A stretch of 64,000 nt of DNA from contig JABMQR010000278.1 in assembly GCA_013202335.1 (NCBI GenBank), forward strand, positions 1 to 64,000. Direction: 5' to 3'. The first letter of the stretch is position 1; the number at the start of each line of letters is the position of its first letter. This stretch comes from Bacteroidota bacterium (lineage in GTDB: Bacteria > Spirochaetota > Spirochaetia > JABMQR01). Below the pieces are notes generated by a model. That model saw only the letters and a program-made list of their open reading frames with translations. It made no database searches and was not told the DNA's origin. A program made the position numbers and the translations under genes. Of the stretch, positions 25,183 through 34,699 are shown in pieces.

Positions 25183-26372
25183 GTAATACACTGCCGGATG
25201 TTGTCCTGCTAACCGAAAAGTTGGTAAGTATTGAAAGTGTCACCGGTAACGAGGCTGCAGTTGGTGATTATTTGGTAGAATACTGCAGGGAACGTGGGCT
25301 TAACGCTGAAAAGCAGTATTGTACTGATACCCGGTTCAATGTTCTTATCTCATACGGGGATCTTCCCGCAGAGGGAGGAGCCTATGGACTGTTACTCCAT
25401 GGTCATATGGATACTGTTCCATCGTTGGATATGGAAAAGGCCTTTATACCTAAAACAGACGACGATTATATATATGGGCGCGGAACAGTAGACCAAAAAG
25501 GTGGGCTTGCCGCGGCAGTAACCGCTTTGGTTTTTCTACAGAGTAGAGGAATACAATTGGAAAAACCGGTGTGTGTAGCAGCTGTCATTGATGAGGAATC
25601 TGAACATAGAGGAACAATGAAGTTAGTGGAATCCGGAATTCGGGCAGATGCGGCAGTTATTACCGAACCTTCCAATCTTCGGGCTGTTGTAGGCTGCAAA
25701 GGTACCCTCCCGCTTAAACTTACCGTAAAAGGGAAAGCTGCTCATGGGTGTCGGCCCTGGCTGGGAGTAAATGCAGTTCAGAAAGCACTTCCTTTACTGC
25801 AGGAATTGTTCGACATTGAGTTTCCTTCTCATTCCTATGATGACGTACCAGGTTCATTAATGAACTCCGTGAATGTAGGAATCGTTCAGGCAGGAACAGC
25901 CTATAACAATGTTCCTGACTCTTGTGAAATTTCACTTGATTGCAGGATCTCTCCGGGAGAGACGGTTGAGGGGATGAGAGAACGAATAGATCAGGTTATA
26001 AGTTCGGTAATGAAAAAAGATCCAACACTGCAGATACAGGTTTCAATCGATCGTCCTGACTGGAATTGGGAACCAATTAGAGAACGTGGTCTGAAACCTG
26101 CAAGAATTAGTGCAAGTGACCCTTTTATTCGGCTGGTTGAAAATATCCATAACGAAATAGTGGGAAATGATGTTGAATTCTATATCACTGATGGATATGC
26201 AGAAATTGATTTCATATTGAATGATCTTCATATTCCCTGCGTGTTGTATGGACCGGGAGAGCCTCATCTTTGCCATACATCTGATGAGTGCATCTCTTTG
26301 AATCAGCTTCGGAAATCAGTTGAGGTGTATGAACGCCTTATAGAGCGTCAGTGCGGTGTAGTTAAGGAGTAA
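25179..26372 (+). CDS. M20-family metallo-hydrolase (ArgE/DapE type)
   Basis: 397 residues, started at the ATG overlapping the upstream stop. LLLHGHMDTVPS and GRGTVDQKGGLAAAVTAL bind the two zinc ions, DEESEHRG carries the catalytic Glu pair, and TEPSN follows. The family removes N-acyl or N-carbamoyl groups from amino-acid-like molecules. In a base-degradation operon it could hydrolyse a ureido or formyl-amino acid after ring opening. One of two M20 genes here (the other is at 37466), which differ in substrate loops. Confidence 0.88.
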   Translation: MSNTLPDVVLLTEKLVSIESVTGNEAAVGDYLVEYCRERGLNAEKQYCTDTRFNVLISYGDLPAEGGAYGLLLHGHMDTVPSLDMEKAFIPKTDDDYIYGRGTVDQKGGLAAAVTALVFLQSRGIQLEKPVCVAAVIDEESEHRGTMKLVESGIRADAAVITEPSNLRAVVGCKGTLPLKLTVKGKAAHGCRPWLGVNAVQKALPLLQELFDIEFPSHSYDDVPGSLMNSVNVGIVQAGTAYNNVPDSCEISLDCRISPGETVEGMRERIDQVISSVMKKDPTLQIQVSIDRPDWNWEPIRERGLKPARISASDPFIRLVENIHNEIVGNDVEFYITDGYAEIDFILNDLHIPCVLYGPGEPHLCHTSDECISLNQLRKSVEVYERLIERQCGVVKE

Positions 26373-26376
26373 CGGG

Positions 26377-27273
26377 ATGGAAAAGTGTGCAGTTAAAGGA
26401 ATTATTACCGCAATGGTCACCCCTTTTCATGATGACGGACTGGTGGATTATGATACTGCAGTACAAATTGCCGATTGGCACTGTGGAAAGTCAGATGCCC
26501 TGTTTGTGTTAGGGACATCCGGTGAGGGAATGCTCCTTACGTACGAAGAACGGTCTCTTGTTGTAAAGCGTGTAGCAGAGGCTGTTGATGGACGTATTCC
26601 CCTTATTGCCCATACGGGAGCAATAACTACTGCAGAGAGTATTAAACTGACAGAATATGCGGTTAAAGCAGGAGTTGTGGCGGTATCGGCAATTACTCCC
26701 TATTATTTCCGGCTGGGAGAGAAGGAAATAACCAAACACCTTCTTACCGTAGCCAGGGCTGCCGGAGAAACACCCTTTTTCCTTTATAACAATCCGGCTA
26801 CAGCAGGAAATATCATTACTCCGGAGATTGTGAGAACACTTAGAGACAGTGCTCCGAACTTCAGTGGTATAAAAGACAGCAGTAAGAGTATCGAAAATTT
26901 AATTGGCTATAAAAAGCTGATCGGTCAGGGAGATTCTCTTTTTGTCGGTGGTGACAGAATTTTTCAAAAAGCGATGTCCTCAGGTGTCGATGGTGCGGTA
27001 AGTACCGTATCAAATCTCTATCCGGAATTATTTAGACAGATATACGATTGCTGCATTGCCGGAGACGAAAAGGGAGCCTCCGAAGCACAGAATGCTGTTA
27101 ACCGGGTGCTTGATATCTTAACCTCATATCCCTATTTTGCTGCGGTTAAATATATGCTGAAAACAAGAAATCTTCCGGAAAGCAACATACGGCCTCCTGT
27201 TGGAGCCCTTAGTAAACAAGATAAATATCAGTTGGAATCCCGGCTGGAGTATATGGAGACTTCGAATGAGTAA
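26377..27273 (+). CDS. DapA/NanA-family pyruvate-type aldolase or lyase
   Basis: 298 residues. [20 protein letters not shown] at the start, [10 protein letters not shown] for the carboxylate site, [11 protein letters not shown] with the conserved Tyr, and the Schiff-base lysine in SGIKDSS are complete. DapA-family enzymes form or cleave C-C bonds next to pyruvate. AAGGAG precedes the ATG. The position next to an IlvD-like dehydratase resembles sugar-acid catabolic pairs, so it may cleave a 2-keto acid produced by that dehydratase. Lysine biosynthesis is less likely in this context. Confidence 0.88.
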   Translation: MEKCAVKGIITAMVTPFHDDGLVDYDTAVQIADWHCGKSDALFVLGTSGEGMLLTYEERSLVVKRVAEAVDGRIPLIAHTGAITTAESIKLTEYAVKAGVVAVSAITPYYFRLGEKEITKHLLTVARAAGETPFFLYNNPATAGNIITPEIVRTLRDSAPNFSGIKDSSKSIENLIGYKKLIGQGDSLFVGGDRIFQKAMSSGVDGAVSTVSNLYPELFRQIYDCCIAGDEKGASEAQNAVNRVLDILTSYPYFAAVKYMLKTRNLPESNIRPPVGALSKQDKYQLESRLEYMETSNE

Positions 27274-28972
27274 TGAGAATTCACGAAGCAGAAAAGCTGT
27301 TGGGGGCGATCATCGAATACCATGGGCTGTCAATCTGAAAGCTTGTGGATATACGGATGAAGAACTTGAGCGGCCGTTAATTGCGGTAGGTAACAGCTGG
27401 AGTGAAATGGTTCCCGGGCACATGCATCTTAAGGAGCTGTCGCAGGCGGTAAAAGATGGAATCAGAATGGCCGGTGGTACCCCGTTTGAGTTTAATACCC
27501 TTGCGCTTTGCGATGCACTTGCTCAAGGGCATGAAGGTATGCACTACATACTTCCGAGCAGAGAGCTCATTACCGGCAGCATAGAGATGAATGTTCAGTC
27601 AAATCAATTTGACGGGGTTGTTCTCATAGGTTCATGTGACAAGATTATTCCCGCTCAGCTCATGGCGCTGGCGCGGCTCAACATACCGGGAATTATACTG
27701 ACAGGCGGGCCAATGATTCAGGGAACCTACAAAGGGAAAAAAGTTACACCGACTGATGTTCTGGAGACCCTTGTTGCTCTTAAACAGGGGAAGGTGAGTG
27801 CTTCGGAACTAAGTGATATAGCTGATGCCTCATTTCCCTGTGCCGGATCCTGTGTTGGTATCTGGACAGCAAATTCTATGGCTTGCATCACTGAGGCTAT
27901 GGGGATGTCACTTCCTGGCTCGGGTACCATTCCTGCGGTCTACGCAGAACGAAAACGACTGGCTAAACAGACAGGCTTAAAGATAATGGAGCTGCTGCGC
28001 CGTAATATCAAGCCGCGGGATATACTCACAGAGGGGGCTTTTTTGAATGGTATCAAGATGGCTATGGCCCTTGGTGCTTCAACAAACGTCTTTCTTCATC
28101 TTCCGGCAATTGCAGCTGAAGCAGGTTTTGATCTTCCTCTGGATATTTTTGATCGGCTCAGTCGGGAAACCCCAAAACTCTGTGCACTGAGCCCCGGAGG
28201 ATCGTATGTGATTGAAGATTTGTATCATGCCGGAGGAGTCCCTGCAGTAATGAAATCCCTTGCAGACCTGCTGGATACAGAATGTATGACTGTTACCGGG
28301 AAATCTTTAAAATATACAATTAATAATGTGGACTATATAGACAGAAACGTTATACGGACAGCAGAGGATCCGATTTCTCAGGAAGGGGGACTAGCGGTGC
28401 TCAAAGGGTCTTTGGCTCCGGAAGGTGCTGTTGTAAGGACAGCGACACTGCCTGAGGGTATGGATAACTTTTCCGGTATCGCAAAAGTATTTAACTGTGA
28501 AGAAGATGCAACTGCTGCGGTTATCCGGGGTGATATCGTTGCCGGAGATATCCTGGTAATTCGCTATGAAGGTCCAAAAGGCGGTCCGGGAATGCGGGAA
28601 ATGCTCACTGCTACGGCAACGTTAAAAGGAGCAGGACTTGGTGCGAAAGTTGCCTTAATTACCGATGGAAGATTTTCAGGCGCTACCCGGGGACCTTGTA
28701 TAGGTCATCTGTCGCCTGAAGCCGCGGACGGAGGACCTATCGCCTTGTTGCAATCCGGGGATAAAATCTCTTTCTCTATCACGAATAGAAAAATAGACCA
28801 CCATTTAACTGATAAAGAGTTGGAATTACGGATTAAGCTCCTTAAACATCCTGAACCAAAAATCAATTCAGGGTATTTGGCAATATATCGGGAAATTGTT
28901 TCCTCGGCTGGAGAGGGGGCAATCCTCTCGCCACCATCCGGAAGGCAGAAAGGAAAGGAAATCAAAATATGA
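27266..28972 (+). CDS. IlvD/Edd-family Fe-S dehydratase
   Basis: 568 residues from an ATG overlapping the upstream gene; a longer frame starts inside that gene without a binding site. Cluster cysteines lie in [10 protein letters not shown] and FPCAGSCVG, with [13 protein letters not shown] and PGSG as in dihydroxy-acid and sugar-acid dehydratases. It removes water from a 2,3-dihydroxy acid to give a 2-keto acid. The setting beside a DapA-type aldolase, not other branched-chain amino-acid genes, favours a catabolic hydroxy- or sugar-acid substrate. Assignment to IlvD proper is not supported. Confidence 0.88.
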   Translation: MSNENSRSRKAVGGDHRIPWAVNLKACGYTDEELERPLIAVGNSWSEMVPGHMHLKELSQAVKDGIRMAGGTPFEFNTLALCDALAQGHEGMHYILPSRELITGSIEMNVQSNQFDGVVLIGSCDKIIPAQLMALARLNIPGIILTGGPMIQGTYKGKKVTPTDVLETLVALKQGKVSASELSDIADASFPCAGSCVGIWTANSMACITEAMGMSLPGSGTIPAVYAERKRLAKQTGLKIMELLRRNIKPRDILTEGAFLNGIKMAMALGASTNVFLHLPAIAAEAGFDLPLDIFDRLSRETPKLCALSPGGSYVIEDLYHAGGVPAVMKSLADLLDTECMTVTGKSLKYTINNVDYIDRNVIRTAEDPISQEGGLAVLKGSLAPEGAVVRTATLPEGMDNFSGIAKVFNCEEDATAAVIRGDIVAGDILVIRYEGPKGGPGMREMLTATATLKGAGLGAKVALITDGRFSGATRGPCIGHLSPEAADGGPIALLQSGDKISFSITNRKIDHHLTDKELELRIKLLKHPEPKINSGYLAIYREIVSSAGEGAILSPPSGRQKGKEIKI

Positions 28973-30045
28973 GCAGCAGCGTTGATCTAAGTATCCGTAT
29001 AGGGGATATAGCATTCAGGAATCCTCTGTTTTTATCCGAAGGTCCGCTTTCAGGTAGTGCTGAATTGATTAAAAGAGCAGCAGCGCATCAGGTTGGAGGA
29101 GTAGTTACAAAAAGCATCAGAAATGAACCTGCTAAATCACCCTCATGGTATATGGTTAAATCAGGCAAAGGTTTGATTAATGCTGACTGGTCCGATCTGG
29201 GTTTTGAGCAATGGTTGAAAGAGCTCGATTCTATAGAGATTGAAGTTCCCTTGATTGTAAATGTAGCGACAAATCATGTTACTCCGGAAAGGGCAGCGGA
29301 ATATGCGGCAATTCTTCAGCATCACGGTGCGGATATGGTGACTTTTTCTGATTATGAACCGGAAAATTTAATTGATGCCGTCAGGATAGCCCGAAAAAAT
29401 GTGGATGTACCGATTATGGTTAAACTTCCACCCTTTAGAAAAGATATTGGAGAGCTTTGCCGGAAACTGGAAGATGCAGGAGTAAACTGCATAGCGGCAA
29501 TGGATGCTGTAGGACCGGCAATGGATATAGATATCCTAACGGGCAAACCCCTTCTGGGAAACCGTGAAGGGTTCGGTTATCTCTCCTCTGCACCTATATT
29601 TCCCCTGACCCTCGCATATATTTCAGAAATTTGTAAAAACGTTTCTGTTCCGGTAATCGGTGTTGGTGGAGTTACCAGTTATAGGGATGTAATTAAACTT
29701 ATAATGGCCGGGGCAACCGGTGTAGGCATCGTTGGCGGTGCAATACTCCATGGTCTCGGAATTTTTGACAAAATAGCAAACGACCTCACCAGGTGGTTGT
29801 CAGAACAGGGATATACTTCCCTCGATCAGATCAGGGGACTCAGCCAGGGTCTGGAGATTGAAGAGTTGTATGATCTTGTTCCAAAAATCAATGGTGAGAC
29901 GTGCAATGGCTGCAGGGTATGTGTAACAGCATGTTTTACCGGAGCTATTGAAATTAAAGAACGGATCGCGGTGATCGATTCGGATACATGTGCAAGTTGC
30001 GGGGTGTGTCTCACTACATGCCCTAATACATCAATATTTTTATAA
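28969..30045 (+). CDS. PreA-like dihydropyrimidine/dihydroorotate dehydrogenase with C-terminal ferredoxin domain
   Basis: 358 residues. An FMN TIM barrel of the dihydroorotate dehydrogenase family ([42 protein letters not shown]) fills about 1-300. Two [4Fe-4S] motifs follow ([11 protein letters not shown] and [11 protein letters not shown]). This layout matches PreA, the catalytic subunit of NAD-dependent dihydropyrimidine dehydrogenase, but no PreT partner is adjacent. It could reduce or oxidise the pyrimidine or imidazole C=C bond using ferredoxin electrons. ATGA overlap with the dehydratase gene. Confidence 0.85.
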   Translation: MSSSVDLSIRIGDIAFRNPLFLSEGPLSGSAELIKRAAAHQVGGVVTKSIRNEPAKSPSWYMVKSGKGLINADWSDLGFEQWLKELDSIEIEVPLIVNVATNHVTPERAAEYAAILQHHGADMVTFSDYEPENLIDAVRIARKNVDVPIMVKLPPFRKDIGELCRKLEDAGVNCIAAMDAVGPAMDIDILTGKPLLGNREGFGYLSSAPIFPLTLAYISEICKNVSVPVIGVGGVTSYRDVIKLIMAGATGVGIVGGAILHGLGIFDKIANDLTRWLSEQGYTSLDQIRGLSQGLEIEELYDLVPKINGETCNGCRVCVTACFTGAIEIKERIAVIDSDTCASCGVCLTTCPNTSIFL

Positions 30046-30062
30046 CTTTATGGAGGACGGAA

Positions 30063-31094
30063 ATGAAGAAAAGAACTCGAACATGGATGATGATTTTCGG
30101 ATTACTGCTTACTGCCGGATTGTTGTTTGCAGGTGGAGCCGAAGAGGCTCAGGATGAGGCTGCAGACACATTCAAAATGGTAATGGTAACGAATGTTTCA
30201 GGTATCGGTGATGAAGGATTCAACGATGCTGCATGGATGGGATTTGAACGGGCGAAAGCTGAACTTGGGGCTGAGATCGCCGTAATTGAATCAGGTGAAC
30301 AGTCACAGTATGTGCCAAACCTTCAGGCTGCTGCGGAACAGGGTTATGACCTGATAGTAGCGGTAGGATTCCTTTTGGTTGACTCTGTAAAAGAGGCAGC
30401 AAAACAGTATCCGGAGAGTAACTTTGTAATGATTGACGGTGTAGTTGACGCTCCGAACGTTCTCTCTGTTTTATTTAAAGAGAACGAAGCAGCATACCTT
30501 TCCGGTATTATTGCAGCGCTGACAACTCAGACTGGTAAAGTTGGTTTTATCGGCGGAATGGAGACACCTCCGGTAATCAGATTTGAATCAGGCTGGAAAG
30601 CCGGAGTTGCTTCTGTAGATCCTTCTATAGAGAATGTTATCAGTTTTGTAGGCAGCTTTGGTAACCCCGGCGCGGGCAAAGAACAAGCAAAAATAATGTA
30701 CCAGCAAGGTGTTGATATTATCCAGGGTGTTGCAGGTTTAACCGAAGTTGGCATTATTGAAGCAGCAAAAGAGATGGGTAAATGGGTTATTCCTTGTGAT
30801 AAAGACAAAACCGAAATGTGTGAAGGCGCACAGCTTACTTCATCAATAAAGAAAATTGATGCTGCTGTAATGGAAGCCGCTACAAAAGCACAGGTTGGTG
30901 AGTTTAGTGGTGGAATTCTGTCACTTGGCTTAAAAGAAGGAACAGTTGGTTTTCCTGATGCTGCAAGAGATGTGGTAGATCCTGAGATCATGAAAATTGT
31001 TGATCAGGTTATTGAGAAAGTTATAAGTGGTGAAATAGTTGTACCCTCAACACGCGATGAATATGAAGCATTTACTCCGCCAACTATTCTTTAG
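30063..31094 (+). CDS. BMP-family nucleoside-type binding protein 1
   Basis: 343 residues. The signal peptide WMMIFGLLLTAGLLFAGGAE has no lipobox cysteine. The mature protein begins FKMVMVTNVSGIGDEGFNDAAWMG, a BMP/Med family signature, and VGFIGGMETPPV is shared with PnrA. BMP proteins bind purine nucleosides or bases. GGAGGA precedes the ATG. Encoded with its own ATPase and two permeases inside the heterocycle operon, so it likely imports the operon's substrate. It lacks the DDKSFNQ form of PnrA, which hints at another ligand. Confidence 0.9.
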   Translation: MKKRTRTWMMIFGLLLTAGLLFAGGAEEAQDEAADTFKMVMVTNVSGIGDEGFNDAAWMGFERAKAELGAEIAVIESGEQSQYVPNLQAAAEQGYDLIVAVGFLLVDSVKEAAKQYPESNFVMIDGVVDAPNVLSVLFKENEAAYLSGIIAALTTQTGKVGFIGGMETPPVIRFESGWKAGVASVDPSIENVISFVGSFGNPGAGKEQAKIMYQQGVDIIQGVAGLTEVGIIEAAKEMGKWVIPCDKDKTEMCEGAQLTSSIKKIDAAVMEAATKAQVGEFSGGILSLGLKEGTVGFPDAARDVVDPEIMKIVDQVIEKVISGEIVVPSTRDEYEAFTPPTIL

Positions 31095-31117
31095 CAGTTA
31101 AATTGGAGATGGGGATT

Positions 31118-32644
31118 ATGAGTGAAACAATAGTACAAATGCAGCACATAGTGAAACGGTTCCCCGGTGTACTGGCGAATGATGATGTGTCACTGGAGGT
31201 GAGGAAAGAAGAAATCCACGCGCTTCTCGGTGAAAATGGTGCAGGGAAAAGCACATTGATGAATGTGCTGTATGGTCTCTGCGCCATGGAAGCAGGGGAA
31301 ATTATTTTTGATGGCAGGAAAGTGGAGATTGCATCCCCAAAAGACGCTATCCAGCTTGGAATCGGTATGGTTCACCAGCATTTTATGCTGGTGGAGCATC
31401 TTACTGTAGCAGAAAACCTTGTACTTGGTGCCGAGCCTACAAAAAGAGGATTTCTGAATTACAAAAGAGCTGTGGCTATTGTAAAAGAGTGTGCTGAAAA
31501 GTATGGTCTTTCGATACAGCCTAATGCACTTGTAGCGGATATTTCAGTCGGAGAGCAGCAGCGTTTGGAAATTTTAAAAGTCCTTTACCGGGGTGCTAAA
31601 GTGTTGATTCTTGATGAACCAACAGCTGTGCTGACCCCCCAGGAAGTGCAGGAGCTGTATAAGGTTCTGCGCAATCTGAAAGAGAATGGACACTCAATCA
31701 TCATTATCACTCATAAACTACATGAAATTAAGGAAATTAGCGACCGGGTCTCAGTAATGAGGTCCGGTCGTATTATTGGAACTCATGAAACTTCGAGTGT
31801 CACAAAGGAGCAGCTTGCCGAAATGATGGTTGGCCGGCCAGTGATATTTGATATCAAGAAAGAAGAATGTACCCCTGGGAAAGTTGTATTTGAAGTAAAT
31901 GATCTTAAAGTTAAGGACTATCGGGGACTTCCAGCATTAAAAGGTGTCTCCTTCAGTGTGCAGGAAGGAGAGATCGTAGGTATAGCCGGTATTGATGGGA
32001 ATGGACAGAGTGAGCTTCTCCAGGTCCTTTCCGGCTTAATTTCGAAAACAGAAGGGCGAATTTCGGTTGAGGGAAAGGATGTTCCTGCAAAATTTACCCA
32101 AAGGGATATGTTCAATCTTGGGGTAGCTCATATCTCAGAGGATCGCCAGAAATGGGGATTGGTGCTTGATTATTCACTTGAAGACAACCTTCTTCTTGGT
32201 TTGGAAGGTGATAAGCAATTTAATAATGGGCCTTTTCTGAAAAGAGATGCTATATCAGCACGTGCTAAAAAATTGATTGATCGGTTTGATATACGTACTC
32301 CTTCTCATGAAATCCTGGCAAAGCAGCTTTCCGGCGGTAATCAGCAAAAAGTGGTATTGGCCAGAGAAATTTCAAAAGATCCAACGGTATTAATTGCTGC
32401 TCAACCGACACGAGGACTTGATGTTGGTGCTATTGAGTTTGTGTACAATCAGCTCCTGAAACAGCGTGCAAATGGGAAAGGTATTTTACTAATATCATTT
32501 GAGCTTGATGAAATATTTACACTAAGCGACAAAATTCTGGTGTTATACGGAGGAGAAATTATCGCAGAGTTTAAACGGGATGAAGCAACAGTGGATGCGG
32601 TAGGACTCTGCATGGGTGGAGTTAGGAGAGACCGGAATGAGTAA
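31118..32644 (+). CDS. Nucleoside-type ABC transporter, duplicated ATPase subunit 1
   Basis: 508 residues, started at the ATG after GGGG; an upstream TTG is disfavoured. Two ABC domains: the first has GENGAGKSTL, VGEQQRLEI and LDEPTAVLTP, the second GIDGNGQSE and LSGGNQQKVVLAR with a divergent Walker B. This double layout is typical of sugar/nucleoside importers such as YufO/NupO-like and RbsA. It couples ATP hydrolysis to the permeases at 32637 and 33758. Closely related to the paralogue at 43150. Confidence 0.94.
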   Translation: MSETIVQMQHIVKRFPGVLANDDVSLEVRKEEIHALLGENGAGKSTLMNVLYGLCAMEAGEIIFDGRKVEIASPKDAIQLGIGMVHQHFMLVEHLTVAENLVLGAEPTKRGFLNYKRAVAIVKECAEKYGLSIQPNALVADISVGEQQRLEILKVLYRGAKVLILDEPTAVLTPQEVQELYKVLRNLKENGHSIIIITHKLHEIKEISDRVSVMRSGRIIGTHETSSVTKEQLAEMMVGRPVIFDIKKEECTPGKVVFEVNDLKVKDYRGLPALKGVSFSVQEGEIVGIAGIDGNGQSELLQVLSGLISKTEGRISVEGKDVPAKFTQRDMFNLGVAHISEDRQKWGLVLDYSLEDNLLLGLEGDKQFNNGPFLKRDAISARAKKLIDRFDIRTPSHEILAKQLSGGNQQKVVLAREISKDPTVLIAAQPTRGLDVGAIEFVYNQLLKQRANGKGILLISFELDEIFTLSDKILVLYGGEIIAEFKRDEATVDAVGLCMGGVRRDRNE

Positions 32645-33761
32645 AAACAAGAACCTTCGTAAAAAAGCATATAATGTATTGGGGGACCTTCTTGATCCGG
32701 TAACCGCCATTATAATTGCCCTGACTTTTGGAGGAATCATTATTGCCCTGTTAGGTGATGATGTTTCTATAGCACTTTCCGCTCTATTCAAGGGGTCTGT
32801 TGGTAATGTAAGAAATATTGGACAGTCACTACTATCAGCAACACCGCTTCTGTTTACCGGGCTCTCATTTTCTGTGGCCTATCGTAGTGGATTGTTTAAT
32901 ATTGGAGCCGAGGGGCAGTTATATATGGGCGCCATAATGGGGGCAATAACAGGTACTCTTTTTAGCGGGCTTCCAGGATTTATCTATATTCCTCTGGTTC
33001 TTCTGGCAGGTGCTGCAGCAGGTGCTTTGTGGGCATTTCTTCCTGCATTTCTCAAGGTTCGCCTGGGAGTACATGAAGTAATCAATGTAATTATGCTTAA
33101 CAAGATAGCGCTATATCTTACAAATTGGCTTGTCTCGGGAAAAGGTCCGTTTAGACTTGGCAGCGTTCAGCCTGCAACCCCTTTTGTAGATGACGCTGTA
33201 CGGTTAAAGGCGCTTTTCCCCGGAACTCCTATGAATATTGGATACTTAATCGGGATATTTATTGCATTTAACGTATTTATGCTTATGTGGAAAACCAGGA
33301 GCGGGTACAGAATGAGGGCAGTCGGTCTTAACAGGAATGCTGCCCAATTTGCTGGAATCAATGTGGGTAAATCGGTATTGACCGCATTTATGCTCTCCGG
33401 AGCTTTAGCTGGAATTGGCGGAGCATTGGAAATTTGCAGTGTATATGGCCGATTTTATGCAGGGTTTTCTCCCGGTTATGGGTTTGAAGGAATAGCGGTA
33501 TCGCTTCTGGGTAATAATCATCCAATAGGAATTGTTATTTCATCGTTCTTATTCGGAGCGCTGAAAACTGGTGCTATGAAGATGCAGATTATTGCTGGAA
33601 CTAATGTGAATTTAGTGAAAGTTCTGCAGGCATTAATAATCTTTTTTGTAGCCGGAAGGTGGAGTGTTCTCTCATTTATACAAACACAGGTGGATAGATT
33701 TCGATCATTCCGAAAGAAAACTAAGACACAGACACCGGCTGGAGAGGAGAATAACTTATGA
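32637..33761 (+). CDS. Nucleoside-type ABC transporter permease 1A
   Basis: 374 residues with about ten hydrophobic segments and the BPD-transp-2 signature (FSVAYRSGLFNIGAEGQLYMGA). KVRLGVHEVINVIMLN, then NRNAAQFAGINV near residue 240, are typical of YufP-like permeases. A basic tail (RFRSFRKKTKTQ) is cytoplasmic. The ATG overlaps the ATPase stop by eight bases and its own stop overlaps permease 1B. Confidence 0.92.
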   Translation: MSKNKNLRKKAYNVLGDLLDPVTAIIIALTFGGIIIALLGDDVSIALSALFKGSVGNVRNIGQSLLSATPLLFTGLSFSVAYRSGLFNIGAEGQLYMGAIMGAITGTLFSGLPGFIYIPLVLLAGAAAGALWAFLPAFLKVRLGVHEVINVIMLNKIALYLTNWLVSGKGPFRLGSVQPATPFVDDAVRLKALFPGTPMNIGYLIGIFIAFNVFMLMWKTRSGYRMRAVGLNRNAAQFAGINVGKSVLTAFMLSGALAGIGGALEICSVYGRFYAGFSPGYGFEGIAVSLLGNNHPIGIVISSFLFGALKTGAMKMQIIAGTNVNLVKVLQALIIFFVAGRWSVLSFIQTQVDRFRSFRKKTKTQTPAGEENNL

Positions 33762-34690
33762 GTATGCTTTTGAATATTTTCACACCCACCCTTGCTGCAG
33801 CAACACTCGGTATGGCAACACCTCTGATATTTGGCTCAATAAGCGGAACTTTTTCAGAACGGACAGGAGTTATAAATCTGGGAATTGAAGGCATGATGCT
33901 CATGGGTGCTTTTGGAGCTGGTATGGCAACTCTTATTACTGGTAATCCCTGGATAGGAGTGTTGTTTGGGGGCCTGCTTGGTGCAGTGATGGGATTAATA
34001 CATGCTGTTATGTGTATTCGGTTTCGTGCGAATCAATCAGTTGTTGGAGTTGGTATCAACATAATGGCTGCTGGTATTCCGGCGATCATTCTTCAGTTCT
34101 ACTGGGGTAATCCAGGGAGGACGCCATTACTGGAGTCGATAGAGAACATTTCAATTCCCCTGATCAGCCGTGTTCCTGTACTTGGTGAAATGATTGGAAA
34201 ACTGAATCCGCTAACCTACCTTGCTCTTCTGCTTGTTCTTGTTTCGCATATTATTATTTTCAAAACGCCCTTCGGTCTTCGCATGAGAGCAGTTGGGCAT
34301 CATCCAAAGGCTGTTGATACAGTTGGAGTAAATGTATTCAGGATTCGGTATATCTGTGTCGTGACCAGCGGGTTTCTTGCAGGTATAGGAGGTTCATATC
34401 TTGCTGTAGCGCAGTTATCTATGTTTGTAAATGGAATGACGGCAGGACGCGGATTTGTTGCTTTGGCAGCAATGATATTCGGAAAATGGACTCCGCTTGG
34501 ATGTCTTGGTGCAGCGCTGCTTTTTGGATTTTCTGATGCGCTGCAGATGACGCTTCAGGCACAAGGAGTACCGATACCCAGTGACTTCCTCCTGATGGTT
34601 CCTTATATCCTGACAATGATAGCATTGGCCGGTTTTGTGGGTAAAGCTGTAGCTCCTGCTTCAAATGGAAAACCTTACATTAAAAATTGA
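33758..34690 (+). CDS. Nucleoside-type ABC transporter permease 1B
   Basis: 310 residues, about eight helices. FGSISGTFSERTGVINLGIE and GMMLMGAFGA are the YufQ-like signature, and HHPKAVDTVGVNVFRIRY follows near residue 185. Pairs with permease 1A. Four-base overlap upstream; the Mo-hydroxylase gene starts ten bases downstream, so transport and catabolism are one transcription unit. Confidence 0.92.
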   Translation: MSMLLNIFTPTLAAATLGMATPLIFGSISGTFSERTGVINLGIEGMMLMGAFGAGMATLITGNPWIGVLFGGLLGAVMGLIHAVMCIRFRANQSVVGVGINIMAAGIPAIILQFYWGNPGRTPLLESIENISIPLISRVPVLGEMIGKLNPLTYLALLLVLVSHIIIFKTPFGLRMRAVGHHPKAVDTVGVNVFRIRYICVVTSGFLAGIGGSYLAVAQLSMFVNGMTAGRGFVALAAMIFGKWTPLGCLGAALLFGFSDALQMTLQAQGVPIPSDFLLMVPYILTMIALAGFVGKAVAPASNGKPYIKN

Positions 34691-34699
34691 GAGAAATAG

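Noticed and set aside
26377..27273. Lysine biosynthesis gene dapA
   Set aside because: Family motifs fit many pyruvate-type aldolases, and the context is catabolic.
27266..28972. Branched-chain amino-acid biosynthesis gene ilvD
   Set aside because: No other ilv or leu genes are near, and the overlaps tie it to catabolic neighbours; kept as IlvD/Edd family only.
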